NCBI GenBank assembly: GCA_027000105.1
Contig: JALTOP010000470.1
Span: 1 to 10,130, forward strand
Origin: Planctomycetaceae bacterium
Lineage (GTDB): Bacteria > Planctomycetota > Planctomycetia > Planctomycetales > Planctomycetaceae
DNA length: 10,130 nt
Reading direction: 5' to 3'
The notes under the pieces were generated by a model. That model had not been told where the DNA came from. It did no database searches and saw only the letters and a list, made by a program, of their open reading frames with translations. The translations under genes and the position numbers were made by a program. This document shows, one piece after another, positions 1-6,506 of this stretch; the first letter of the stretch is position 1; each line of letters starts with the position of its first letter.

Positions 1-67
1 CAAAAATCTGATCCCAGCCTTTGGAAAACTCTGGAGAGGCTCCAGTTCTGACAATCGGTCCACTCAT
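1..67 (-). CDS. Small planctomycete-type protein of unknown function, N-terminal part only
   Basis: Only the first 22 codons are inside the window; the gene continues beyond the left edge. The ATG at 65-67 (read on the minus strand) is preceded by a purine-rich ribosome binding site, AAGGACAGG, about 8-16 bases upstream, which makes the start convincing. The protein begins MSGPIVRTGASPEF and then has a Lys-Gly-Trp-Asp stretch. From memory, small proteins starting MSGPIVR and containing a Phe-Ser/Trp-Lys-x-Trp-Asp segment recur as hypothetical proteins in planctomycete genomes; their function is unknown. It lies downstream of hpnE on the same strand, with about 208 bases between and its own likely promoter, so it is probably a separate transcription unit. 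The opposite-strand frame over the same bases has no visible ribosome binding site and is judged a shadow. Confidence 0.7.
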   Translation of the reverse strand, partial: MSGPIVRTGASPEFSKGWDQIF

Positions 68-243
68 TTTCTTTTCCTGTCCTTGTGAGAATAAGTTAAG
101 TATTGATATGAAATTTCCGGGAGCGATCAGCAACGGTGAAACAGTAACTGCATCGTTGCGCCCCGTTATGTTGCGTCATCGTTGTATCGTCAGATTCAGG
201 AGTTTTATTGAGACTCCCGATCGTCTATTCAAAATGGATACGA

Positions 244-272
244 ACTATTCCATGCAAAAGCGATTTTGTCAA
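244..272 (-). promoter_or_regulatory. Sigma70-like promoter for the small gene at the left edge
   Basis: On the minus strand there is a perfect -35 box TTGACA (272 to 267), a 17-base spacer and a -10-like AATAGT (249 to 244) preceded by TGG, an extended -10 arrangement. It sits 4 bases beyond the hpnE stop codon. Predicted transcription would begin near 237, giving a leader of roughly 170 bases before the ATG at 67. That leader holds only a weak 5-bp hairpin (GGAGT/ACTCC, about 200-220). The motif is seen directly; promoter activity is inferred. Confidence 0.5.
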
Positions 273-275
273 CCT

Positions 276-1739
276 TTAACCCGGTCTTCCGTCTGACTGT
301 TTCCATCCTTTTGGTGAATCAGATTTTTGAATGGTCATTTCTTGTGGAGGCGTGCAGGTTTTTTCGTCGTGATTGTCTTCGCTGTTGTGGTTGCCGTGAT
401 TGATGATATTGTTTGCTGCCAGGAATCCGCTGCGAACGGCTGATTCCATTGTGGATGGCCATCCGGTATCCGTCCAGTCACCTGCAATTTGAAGATTCCA
501 GATGGGCGTCTGTTGGGAGGGGCGAAGTTTTTCGACACCGGGCGTGACCGAGAAGACGGCTCGGTGTTCCGTGATGACACGGGAGTGCAGCAACCCGGCC
601 GAACGTGTGCGAGGCCAGATCTCTCCCAGTTCGCGAATGATGTGGGCGACCAATTTCTCTTGACTGTTTGATATTTTATTTTTGATCTCGCGGCTATTGC
701 TGATCACCACCTGATAGTAGTAACCGGATGCGGGGGAGCTTTGTTCAAGAATCGCGGTTCGGTTAAAAATCCATTGGGCGAGACGGTTGATCAAAACAGC
801 GTGCCTGAGTTGCGTGACAGGTTGATTGAACCATAAATGGACACTGGTGATCGGGGCTGATTCCAGATCGCCTGTTTTGGAAAAGGGTTCCATTTTGCTG
901 ACAGGATCAGGGAGAAGGGACCTGGCGCGATCATGCGAGACTGCAAGGAGATAGTGATCGGCTTTCAGGATCGAACCGTCTCGCATTTGGGCACCAGTAA
1001 CCGTGAACCGGCCGTGTTCGTTCTGGACGAGAAATTCTTTCAATCCGGTCAGCAGATCGATCGTCGCAGCACGTTCCTTGAGCCAGTTCTGAAGGTGTCG
1101 GTCGTAAAATTCTCCCAACGGGATTTTCAGCAGTTGGACTTTCCACGCATGGCGTCCCTGGAGGAAACCATCCAGAAAAACTTTCCGTGCATGGTAAAAA
1201 TCAATGCGATCCAGATCTTCACTCAAGGCGGAAACGAGAACAACATTCCAAAATCGATCGATGGTGTTCGGGGATTGTTTCTGCGTTTTGAGCCAGTCGA
1301 TAAAAGCTCCTGATGCGGGACGATTGGCGCGTTTCAGGCGGAGCAGGGCCACTGAAAGTGATATTTTTTCCTGCCAGGTTAGATAGGATAATTGGGCAAA
1401 CGAAATGGCCAAATGTGCCGGGGCGGGCAACAGACTGTTTTTGAGGACGTTGATGCGACCGTCCAGGCCAATAAAATGAAGTCGTTTTTCATTGGTCAGG
1501 AATTGCGATGTTCCGGTCAGATGGCACAATTTCTGAAACCCGGTGCAGCAGCCCATATTGACGTGCTGGCAATTATCAATCAGCTCGCCGGTGGCGGAAT
1601 CGGAAATCGAGGAAGCCCGTCCGCCCAGGCGTGGTCGGGACTCGACCAGTCTGACTTGATAGCCATGCCGGGTCAGTTCGACCGCGGCGGCAATCCCTGC
1701 CAATCCGGCTCCAATAATTAACACGCGTTTTTTCGCCAC
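276..1739 (-). CDS. hpnE: Hydroxysqualene dehydroxylase HpnE (FAD-dependent amine-oxidase fold)
   Basis: HpnE reduces hydroxysqualene to squalene, the last step of the HpnC-HpnD-HpnE route from farnesyl diphosphate, which feeds hopanoids, sterol-like lipids or C30 carotenoids. The 487-residue protein opens with a Rossmann FAD site, RVLIIGAGLAG (residues 5-15), the ribose-binding Glu at 33 and the GGRAS turn at 39-43. The segment DNCQHVNMGCC just after is the HpnE-type version of the substrate-side loop. The C-terminal FAD motif AGDWTDTGWPSTMESAVRSG lies near 419-438. A 42-residue polar tail rich in His, Asn and Lys follows and is not part of the fold. The GTG start is chosen because AAGGA lies about 8 bases upstream and translation begins at the FAD strand. 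An in-frame TTG at 1790 would add 17 residues but lacks a ribosome binding site. hpnC and hpnD are not in the window. Phytoene-desaturase-like enzymes are relatives and the main alternative. Confidence 0.85.
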   Translation of the reverse strand: MAKKRVLIIGAGLAGIAAAVELTRHGYQVRLVESRPRLGGRASSISDSATGELIDNCQHVNMGCCTGFQKLCHLTGTSQFLTNEKRLHFIGLDGRINVLKNSLLPAPAHLAISFAQLSYLTWQEKISLSVALLRLKRANRPASGAFIDWLKTQKQSPNTIDRFWNVVLVSALSEDLDRIDFYHARKVFLDGFLQGRHAWKVQLLKIPLGEFYDRHLQNWLKERAATIDLLTGLKEFLVQNEHGRFTVTGAQMRDGSILKADHYLLAVSHDRARSLLPDPVSKMEPFSKTGDLESAPITSVHLWFNQPVTQLRHAVLINRLAQWIFNRTAILEQSSPASGYYYQVVISNSREIKNKISNSQEKLVAHIIRELGEIWPRTRSAGLLHSRVITEHRAVFSVTPGVEKLRPSQQTPIWNLQIAGDWTDTGWPSTMESAVRSGFLAANNIINHGNHNSEDNHDEKTCTPPQEMTIQKSDSPKGWKQSDGRPG

Positions 1740-1793
1740 TCCAGTTCCTTGGTCGATTTCACGAGATAACTGGCCAACATAACTGCTCAACTT

Positions 1794-1876
1794 TCCGGAG
1801 GCTACTGATGATTTCCGGACGTTACAACTTTCCGGAATTTATCCGGAATTTGGAATTTAACAGAGCAGTTTCCGGA
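1794..1876. repeat. Cluster of TCCGGA palindromes upstream of hpnE
   Basis: The 6-bp palindrome TCCGGA occurs at 1794-1799, 1814-1819, 1831-1836, 1842-1847 and 1871-1876, with a sixth outlying copy at 1949-1954. Most copies have the context TTTCCGGAATTT; those at 1830-1837 and 1870-1877 extend to the perfect 8-bp palindrome TTCCGGAA. Within the cluster a 15-base direct repeat, GGAATTTAACAGAGC, is found at 1852-1866 and 1874-1888 (period 22). The cluster ends about 55 bases from the hpnE GTG start, where operators often lie. It could be a multi-site operator or merely the product of local duplication; the sequence alone does not decide. Confidence 0.6.
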
Positions 1877-2000
1877 ATTTAACAGAGCTGAGATCGTTTG
1901 AAGAGCGTTATTCGATCTGGTAGCGAAAATATCGAGGAAAAGAGTCTGTCCGGATGATTTTTTTGAGGATGATTGACCGATCGGGAATCTCCACCGATTT

Positions 2001-2040
2001 AGCATCACAGAGGGCAGGTTAGCATCACCGAGGGCGGGCT
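2001..2040. repeat. 20-bp tandem duplication upstream of zwf
   Basis: Two adjacent 20-base units (2001-2020 and 2021-2040) begin AGCATCAC and match at 17 of 20 positions, with differences at unit positions 9, 16 and 19. The duplication lies about 66 bases upstream of the predicted -35 box of zwf. It is noncoding; a duplicated regulator site is possible but unproven. Confidence 0.7.
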
Positions 2041-2105
2041 GTGAGAGCCGAACTTCAATTTCAGAGCCTGAAAGGGGGGGAGTGTTCCGCGTTGGCTGTT
2101 CGCAG

Positions 2106-2134
2106 TTGACGTCGATTATACCGGTGCGTTAAAA
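2106..2134 (+). promoter_or_regulatory. Candidate sigma70-like promoter for zwf
   Basis: A good -35 box TTGACG (2106-2111) is followed by 17 bases and a weak -10 TTAAAA (2129-2134), about 70 bases before the chosen zwf start. An alternative pairing, TTGGCT with GATTAT slightly upstream, is about equally plausible. It is the best match in the gap in the correct orientation, but the -10 box is poor. Confidence 0.35.
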
Positions 2135-2205
2135 CTGTCCTGTGTTAGCCTGTTCATGGGCAAACAGATACTTTCATGGAGCAAGTAGGAATCGAGGGAT
2201 CGGTG

Positions 2206-3792
2206 ATGCCAGAACATCAAGCTGGAACGACTGAAACATTTTCAGCAACGCAGGCCTGGGGAGAGATGGGGGAAGATGCATCGATATTGATTTTTGGTGC
2301 ATCAGGCGATTTGACCGCACGTAAATTGCTTCCGGCGTTGTACACTCTTTGGAAAACCGGGTATCTGCCGAAAAAGTCTCAGATAATCGGCGTAGCGCGC
2401 CGGGAAAAGAGTGATGAGGTCTTCCGACAGGAAATGTTTGAGGCGGTCGGGACGGCTTCGCGAACCGGCGAAGTGACCGAGGCAGACTGGAAGCAGTTCG
2501 CCGTCCGTTTGCACTATCGTCAGGTCGATATCTCCGATGCCAGCCAATACACCAACCTGAAGACATCGCTGGAAGAACTGGAACAGAAGAGCGGACTTTC
2601 GGGCAAGCGGATTGTATACATGGCGACTGCCCCGAAACTTTTTCTCCCGGCCGTAGAGGCACTCGATGCTTCGGGGATGATTCCCGATTACGATAACGAA
2701 AACTGGTTGCGAGTCGTTTTTGAAAAACCGTTCGGGCACGATTTGGCTTCCGCAAAACGTCTGAGTCATTCCTTGAGTCGTCATTTACACGAAAGCCAGA
2801 TCTATCGTATCGATCATTATTTGGGCAAGGAAACCGTACAGAACATTTTGCTGTTTCGATTTGGTAATGCAATTTTCGAACCGTTGCTGAATCGAAATCA
2901 TGTCGATCACATTCAGATTACCGTAGCGGAATCACAAGGCATCGAGCGGGGACGCGGTGGTTATTACGATCAATCGGGAGCGTTGCGCGATGTGATGCAA
3001 AATCACGTGTTGCAGTTGCTCTGTCTGATCGCGATGGAGCCACCCGCCCTGTTTCGTGGCGATGATATTCGAGACGAAAAGATGAAAGTTCTCCAGGCAT
3101 TGAGCCCGGGGGATCAACAGGATATTTCCCGTTGGGCAGTTGCAGGGCAGTACACCGCCAATGAAATTGAGCCAGGAAAGATGCTGCCCGGTTATCGCGA
3201 GGAAGATCGTATTCCGAGGGATTCCCGTCGGGAAACGTACATTGCTCTGAAAGCCTTTGTTGATAACTGGCGCTGGGCGGGAGTTCCATTCTATCTTAGA
3301 ACCGGGAAGAGGATGCCTTACCGTGTCAGTGAGATTGCAGTCCAATTCAAGCATCCGCCAATGAACCTGTTCACAACGGTGGAATGTGATGGTGATATGT
3401 GTGCCATGGTCGAGGCGAAACCGAATACACTGGTCTTTCGCATCCAACCTCATGAAGGGATCGAGTTGAGCTGTTCCACGAAGCGGCCCGGTATGCAGTA
3501 CCAGATACACCCTGTAACGATGGATTTTGCCTACGACGAACAGTTCGAAATCGGACTACCGGAAGCGTATGAGCGTCTGCTGCTCGATGTGATGCGAGGT
3601 GATACGACCCTGTTTACTCGTAGCGACGAACTTGAAGCGGCTTGGAAGTTTGTTACGCCCGTTTTGGAATATCTTGAGGGCGGAGGTCAGGATCCCGAAT
3701 TCTATCCAGCCGGGACATGGGGTCCGGAAGCGGCCGAGAGGCTGCTTGAAGCGGCCGGGCATCATTGGCGCAAACCGTCCGTGAATTTGTAA
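2206..3792 (+). CDS. zwf: Glucose-6-phosphate 1-dehydrogenase
   Basis: This enzyme oxidises glucose 6-phosphate to 6-phosphogluconolactone while reducing NADP+ (or NAD+), the entry step of the oxidative pentose phosphate and Entner-Doudoroff pathways in the cytosol. The 528-residue length is typical. The coenzyme loop GASGDLTARK is at 31-40, EKPFGHD at 173-179, and the substrate-binding signature RIDHYLGKE at 201-209. The following GGYYDQSGALRDVMQNH block places the likely catalytic base at His267 and the Asp-His partner at 203-204. The family C-terminal domain, including LRTGKRMPYRVSEI, is complete. The ATG at 2206 is chosen because GAGGG ends 7 bases upstream; an in-frame ATG at 2176 would add 10 residues but has no ribosome binding site. 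A secreted PQQ-like protein follows 97 bases downstream, possibly co-transcribed. No 6-phosphogluconolactonase or gnd gene is nearby. Confidence 0.95.
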   Translation: MPEHQAGTTETFSATQAWGEMGEDASILIFGASGDLTARKLLPALYTLWKTGYLPKKSQIIGVARREKSDEVFRQEMFEAVGTASRTGEVTEADWKQFAVRLHYRQVDISDASQYTNLKTSLEELEQKSGLSGKRIVYMATAPKLFLPAVEALDASGMIPDYDNENWLRVVFEKPFGHDLASAKRLSHSLSRHLHESQIYRIDHYLGKETVQNILLFRFGNAIFEPLLNRNHVDHIQITVAESQGIERGRGGYYDQSGALRDVMQNHVLQLLCLIAMEPPALFRGDDIRDEKMKVLQALSPGDQQDISRWAVAGQYTANEIEPGKMLPGYREEDRIPRDSRRETYIALKAFVDNWRWAGVPFYLRTGKRMPYRVSEIAVQFKHPPMNLFTTVECDGDMCAMVEAKPNTLVFRIQPHEGIELSCSTKRPGMQYQIHPVTMDFAYDEQFEIGLPEAYERLLLDVMRGDTTLFTRSDELEAAWKFVTPVLEYLEGGGQDPEFYPAGTWGPEAAERLLEAAGHHWRKPSVNL

Positions 3793-3825
3793 ACAGAAGA
3801 TGATTTTCCACGCTGTTTGGTCAAT

Positions 3826-3855
3826 AATTACCTGCCCAACAATTACTTGCCCGGC
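3826..3855. repeat. 15-bp imperfect tandem repeat between zwf and the PQQ-like gene
   Basis: Adjacent 15-base units at 3826-3840 and 3841-3855 share the core AATTAC(C/T)TGCCC and match at 12 of 15 positions. They lie in the 97-base gap, which shows no hairpin followed by T residues, so read-through from zwf is possible. Confidence 0.5.
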
Positions 3856-3876
3856 GATTTCCATTGTTTCGGGGAG

Positions 3877-3882
3877 AAGGAG
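3877..3882 (+). promoter_or_regulatory. Shine-Dalgarno site that fixes the start of the PQQ-like protein
   Basis: AAGGAG, continuing as AAGGAGTG, lies 7 bases before the ATG at 3890. It favours this ATG over the in-frame upstream ATG at 3820-side frames such as 3800. Starting at 3890 also places a normal signal peptide at the very N-terminus. Confidence 0.75.
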
Positions 3883-3889
3883 TGAAAGA

Positions 3890-5251
3890 ATGTTTTTCAG
3901 AAGGATGATTATTTTGAGACTCCTGTTCCTCACTGCTTGGGCCCTGTCGCAGGTTGGCGGGGTTTCCCGGTCAGTTGCTGATGAGAATTGGCCGCAGTTT
4001 CGGGGAGCGGATGCCCTGGGGGTTGCCGATCATCCTGATCTTCCGGATCGCTGGAGCGAAACGGAAAATATCCTCTGGAAAAAATCGGTCCCCGGTCGCG
4101 GGTGGTCCTCGCCTATTGTCACAGGCGACAAAGTGTTTGTCACCACCGTCGTGCGTCTGTCGGGAGGTGAAGAAAAGGCGAAGCCCGGCCTCTATTTCGG
4201 AGGCAATCGCAACAAGCCGGCACAAGTTGAGCATCATTGGAAAATCATCTGTTTCGGTTTGAACGACGGCAAGGAACTTTGGCAGCGGACATTGTATCGC
4301 GGAATCCCCCGGACGCCTCGTCATATTAAAAACAGCTATGCTTCTGAAACTCCCGTGACAGACGGGAAGCGAGTTTATGTTCTTTTTGGCGATGTCGGAC
4401 TGTACTGTTTGACAATAGATGGAAAACCTGTCTGGTCGAAGCCCCTGCCTGCCTGTAAAACACGGTACGATTGGGGAACGGCCTCGTCGCCGATATTGCA
4501 CCAGGATAAGTTGATCTTTGTCAGCGATAACGAGGATTCTTCCTACCTGGCAGCGTTCGACAAGCAGACTGGCAAGCAGTTATGGAAAGTGCCCCGCGAC
4601 GAAAAAAGCAATTGGGCCACACCATTTGTCTGGAAAAACCGGTTAAGAACGGAAATTATTGTGCCGGGGAGCGGGAAAAACAGATCATACGATACCGACG
4701 GGAAACTGCTTTACGAATTTGGTGGCTCATCGAGTATTACCATTGCCACACCGTTTGCCGCCAACGGGTTGTTGTATGTGACATCGGGCTATGTGCTCGA
4801 TCCTAAAAAACCGGTTTTCGCCATTCGTCCCGGTGCATCGGGGGATATCTCTCTCCAGCCGAATGAAACGTCGAATCAATTTATCGTATGGTGCCAAAAG
4901 AAGGCGGCTCCGTACAATCCCTGCTCGCTTGCCTATCGGGGGCAACTTTATGTCCTGCTGGATCGTGGTTTCTTGACTTCTTACGATGCACTGACCGGAA
5001 AACCGGTTTACGGAAAAAAACGCATCCCGGAAGGAAAGTCTTTCACGGCATCGCCCTGGGCATCAAACGGGAAGATATTTTGTCTGAATGAATTTGGAGA
5101 AACATTCGTCATCAAGGCCGGTCCCCAATTCGAACTATTGCACACGAACAAATTGGCGTCGAAAGAACTTTGCATGGCCACTCCCGCTCTCGCCGGCGGC
5201 AAACTTATTTTACGAACTGGTGATAATCTCTACTGCATTGCCAGGAAATAA
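3890..5251 (+). CDS. Secreted PQQ-like beta-propeller repeat protein
   Basis: This 453-residue protein resembles the PQQ-like/BamB-type beta-propeller proteins that are very common in planctomycetes and often annotated as PQQ-binding-like or serine/threonine-kinase-related; the precise role is unknown. A signal peptide has two Arg at 4-5, a hydrophobic core IILRLLFLTAWAL (about 7-19) and probable cleavage after SVA near residue 30. The mature protein starts ENWPQFRGA, the usual opening of this family. Blade-like units follow, each with a Ser/Thr-Pro strand and then a YVT/YVL/IFV strand: for example GWSSPIVTGDKVFV, SETPVTDGKRVYVL, SSPILHQDKLIFV, ATPFAANGLLYVT and ATPALAGGKLIL. Tryptophan-docking motifs such as FDKQTGKQLWKV and YDALTGKPVYG are also present. 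No enzymatic dehydrogenase cysteine ring or haem c motif was seen, so a binding or scaffold role outside the cytoplasm is more likely than quinoprotein catalysis. Confidence 0.85.
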   Translation: MFFRRMIILRLLFLTAWALSQVGGVSRSVADENWPQFRGADALGVADHPDLPDRWSETENILWKKSVPGRGWSSPIVTGDKVFVTTVVRLSGGEEKAKPGLYFGGNRNKPAQVEHHWKIICFGLNDGKELWQRTLYRGIPRTPRHIKNSYASETPVTDGKRVYVLFGDVGLYCLTIDGKPVWSKPLPACKTRYDWGTASSPILHQDKLIFVSDNEDSSYLAAFDKQTGKQLWKVPRDEKSNWATPFVWKNRLRTEIIVPGSGKNRSYDTDGKLLYEFGGSSSITIATPFAANGLLYVTSGYVLDPKKPVFAIRPGASGDISLQPNETSNQFIVWCQKKAAPYNPCSLAYRGQLYVLLDRGFLTSYDALTGKPVYGKKRIPEGKSFTASPWASNGKIFCLNEFGETFVIKAGPQFELLHTNKLASKELCMATPALAGGKLILRTGDNLYCIARK

Positions 5252-5274
5252 CACGACCCGGCCGATTCGATCCA

Positions 5275-5331
5275 GGCTCGGCCGGTTCACAATGGCTCGG
5301 CCGGTTCACAATGGCTCGGCCGGTTCACAAT
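5275..5331. repeat. Three perfect 19-bp tandem repeats in a convergent gap
   Basis: The unit GGCTCGGCCGGTTCACAAT occurs three times without a mismatch at 5275-5293, 5294-5312 and 5313-5331. A degenerate copy (CCCGGCCGATTC, about 5257-5268) precedes it. The block lies between the stop codons of two convergent genes. Each unit contains the palindrome CGGCCG, so neighbouring copies can pair. The best hairpin joins CCGGCCG (5258-5264) with CGGCCGG (5279-5285), giving a 7-8 bp stem, but no T-run follows. It may slow transcription from both sides; a classic terminator is not visible. The 19-base period excludes a coding repeat. Confidence 0.85.
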
Positions 5332-5363
5332 GTGGACTGCGTGAATTTCCCGGCCTCTCCCGT

Positions 5364-6287
5364 TCACAGACTCCAGAGGTTGTTTCTGGGATTTTCGTCG
5401 ATGTGTTCGGCCAGTTGCTCAACCAGTTTTTTGGCTTCTTCTGAAAGTGATTTGGGAACCGTTACCTTGATGTTGATGAGCTGATCTCCCCTGCGTTTCG
5501 TTTTTTTTTTTTTTATTTTTTTGTTTTGTAGTCTCAGCTTCGCGCCGCTGGAAGTTCCGGGCGGGATGGTAACAGTCACTTCGCCATTGCTGAGAGTTGG
5601 TACGTCAATTTTGGCTCCCAGGATCGCCTCGGTCACCGTGATGGGGACTTCCAGCAGAATGTTGGCTCCATCCCGTTTGAAATACGGGTGCGGTGCGATT
5701 TTCACCTTGACGAGCAAGTCACCGGGAGGCCCCCCGGTCACGGACGGTTCACCCTGACCGGCCAGACGAATGGTGGCTCCCTGATGGATCCCCTCCGGGA
5801 TCGTGACGGTGAGGGTTTCCCGTCCGCTGCCACGGTGGATCGACAATTCGTACTTTCCCCCTTCTGCGGCCAGATGAAAAGGGATTGTTATTTCTGAATG
5901 GATGTCGCGTCCTCTACGTGGTCGTGTCCGGCGTTGTCCTCCGCCGAATCCGCTGCCGAACAGGTCACCGAAATCAACTCCTCCTGGCCCACCGGCTCCC
6001 CCAAAAATCTGTTCCAGATCGATGGGGCCGCTTCCGGGGTGTCCGTAATTTCCGCCTCCCATGTTTTCAAAGCCGGCCCCGTACATATCGTATTTTTTAC
6101 GTTTTTCCGCATCGCCCAAAACGTCGTATGCTTGCTGAATCTGTTTGAATTTTTCGGCAGCCTGCTTGTCGTCCGGTTTGCGGTCCGGATGGAATTCACG
6201 GGCCAGTTTACGGTAGGACTTCTTGATTTCATCTTCCGATGCGTTTTTGCTTACACCGAGTATCTTGTAATAGTCTTCGTTTGCCAT
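5364..6287 (-). CDS. DnaJ/CbpA-type co-chaperone (J domain plus C-terminal substrate domains, no zinc finger)
   Basis: The 307-residue protein should stimulate the ATPase of DnaK and deliver unfolded clients in the cytosol. The J domain spans about 5-70 with the HPD motif at 33-35. A Gly/Phe-rich linker follows (about 71-115, with GGAGGPGGVDFGDLFGSGFG), then two beta-barrel C-terminal domains (about 128-280). No CxxCxGxG zinc motifs are present, so it is a type II, CbpA-like J protein. The ATG at 6287 gives the usual MANEDYYKILGV start; a TTG at 6311 would add 8 residues without a better ribosome binding site (upstream GGCGAG is weak). Oddly, the loop after LRLQN, normally Gly-rich, is KKIKKKKTKRR (about 256-266), encoded by an A14 run. 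No dnaK, grpE or CIRCE element is nearby. Its stop faces that of the PQQ-like gene. Confidence 0.9.
   Translation of the reverse strand: MANEDYYKILGVSKNASEDEIKKSYRKLAREFHPDRKPDDKQAAEKFKQIQQAYDVLGDAEKRKKYDMYGAGFENMGGGNYGHPGSGPIDLEQIFGGAGGPGGVDFGDLFGSGFGGGQRRTRPRRGRDIHSEITIPFHLAAEGGKYELSIHRGSGRETLTVTIPEGIHQGATIRLAGQGEPSVTGGPPGDLLVKVKIAPHPYFKRDGANILLEVPITVTEAILGAKIDVPTLSNGEVTVTIPPGTSSGAKLRLQNKKIKKKKTKRRGDQLINIKVTVPKSLSEEAKKLVEQLAEHIDENPRNNLWSL
5501..5514 (-). repeat. A14 homopolymer inside the DnaJ-like gene
   Basis: The coding strand has 14 consecutive A residues, preceded after a single T by a further A7 run (5516-5522). It encodes part of a lysine cluster at about residues 256-262. On paper, loss of one A in transcript or DNA leads within about 13 codons to TAA, and gain of one A leads to TGA after about 30 codons; both remove the end of the second C-terminal domain and the dimerisation tail. 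Runs of this length are known slippage sites for polymerases. Confidence 0.85.
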
Positions 6288-6337
6288 GGCTCGCCAATGA
6301 TAATGTTTCAAATGTGAATAGTGCGTTCAGCCCCACT

Positions 6338-6366
6338 ATTCTAGGCAGTCAAGTCAATACCTGCAA
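6338..6366 (-). promoter_or_regulatory. Candidate promoter for the DnaJ-like gene
   Basis: On the minus strand TTGCAG (6366 to 6361) is followed by 17 bases and TAGAAT (6343 to 6338), a 5-of-6 match to the -10 consensus with a poor -35. The predicted leader is about 45 bases. No CIRCE repeat (TTAGCACTC-N9-GAGTGCTAA) and no clear sigma32 motif were found in the 219-base gap (6288-6506), so heat-shock control is not evident from sequence. Confidence 0.35.
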
Positions 6367-6506
6367 ATGCGGGTTGATAATGGATTTTTTTCATCAAGGT
6401 GTGAAAAAGGATATAAAACAAAGAGAACAGCACTGCGCTCGATTGGGCTATTCCGGAACGGGAAGGAATCGGATATTAGACATGTTTGCATACGTCTTTA
6501 CATGCG

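Larger units (their letters stand above)
1740..2205. other. Divergent intergenic region between hpnE and zwf
   Basis: This gap holds no convincing gene. A 68-codon minus-strand frame (1802-2008) has a GTG/ATG start but no ribosome binding site and is built largely from the repeats listed separately. The region has two parts: an AT-rich part next to hpnE (about 1794-1960) carrying repeated TCCGGA palindromes, and a part next to zwf with a 20-bp tandem duplication and a likely zwf promoter. No tRNA, terminator or riboswitch was recognised. Confidence 0.6.

Noticed and set aside
21..296. Plus-strand open frame of 91 codons
   Set aside because: It overlaps the well-supported minus-strand start at 67 and the end of hpnE, has no ribosome binding site and shows no recognisable protein features.
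1802..2008. Minus-strand 68-codon frame upstream of hpnE
   Set aside because: There is no ribosome binding site; the sequence consists largely of noncoding repeats, and the composition does not look like a protein gene.
2174..2872. Long antisense frame (232 codons) within zwf
   Set aside because: It is Arg/Pro/Ser-rich, as expected from reading a real gene backwards; zwf on the plus strand is unambiguous.
3800..3889. Upstream ATG extension of the PQQ-like protein
   Set aside because: It would put 30 residues before a clear signal peptide, while AAGGAG directly precedes the ATG at 3890.
5275..5331. CRISPR array
   Set aside because: The 19-bp units are directly adjacent with no spacers, and no cas genes are present.
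6288..6506. CIRCE/HrcA or sigma32 heat-shock element upstream of the DnaJ-like gene
   Set aside because: Neither the TTAGCACTC inverted repeat nor a CTTGAAA/CCCCAT pair is present in either orientation.
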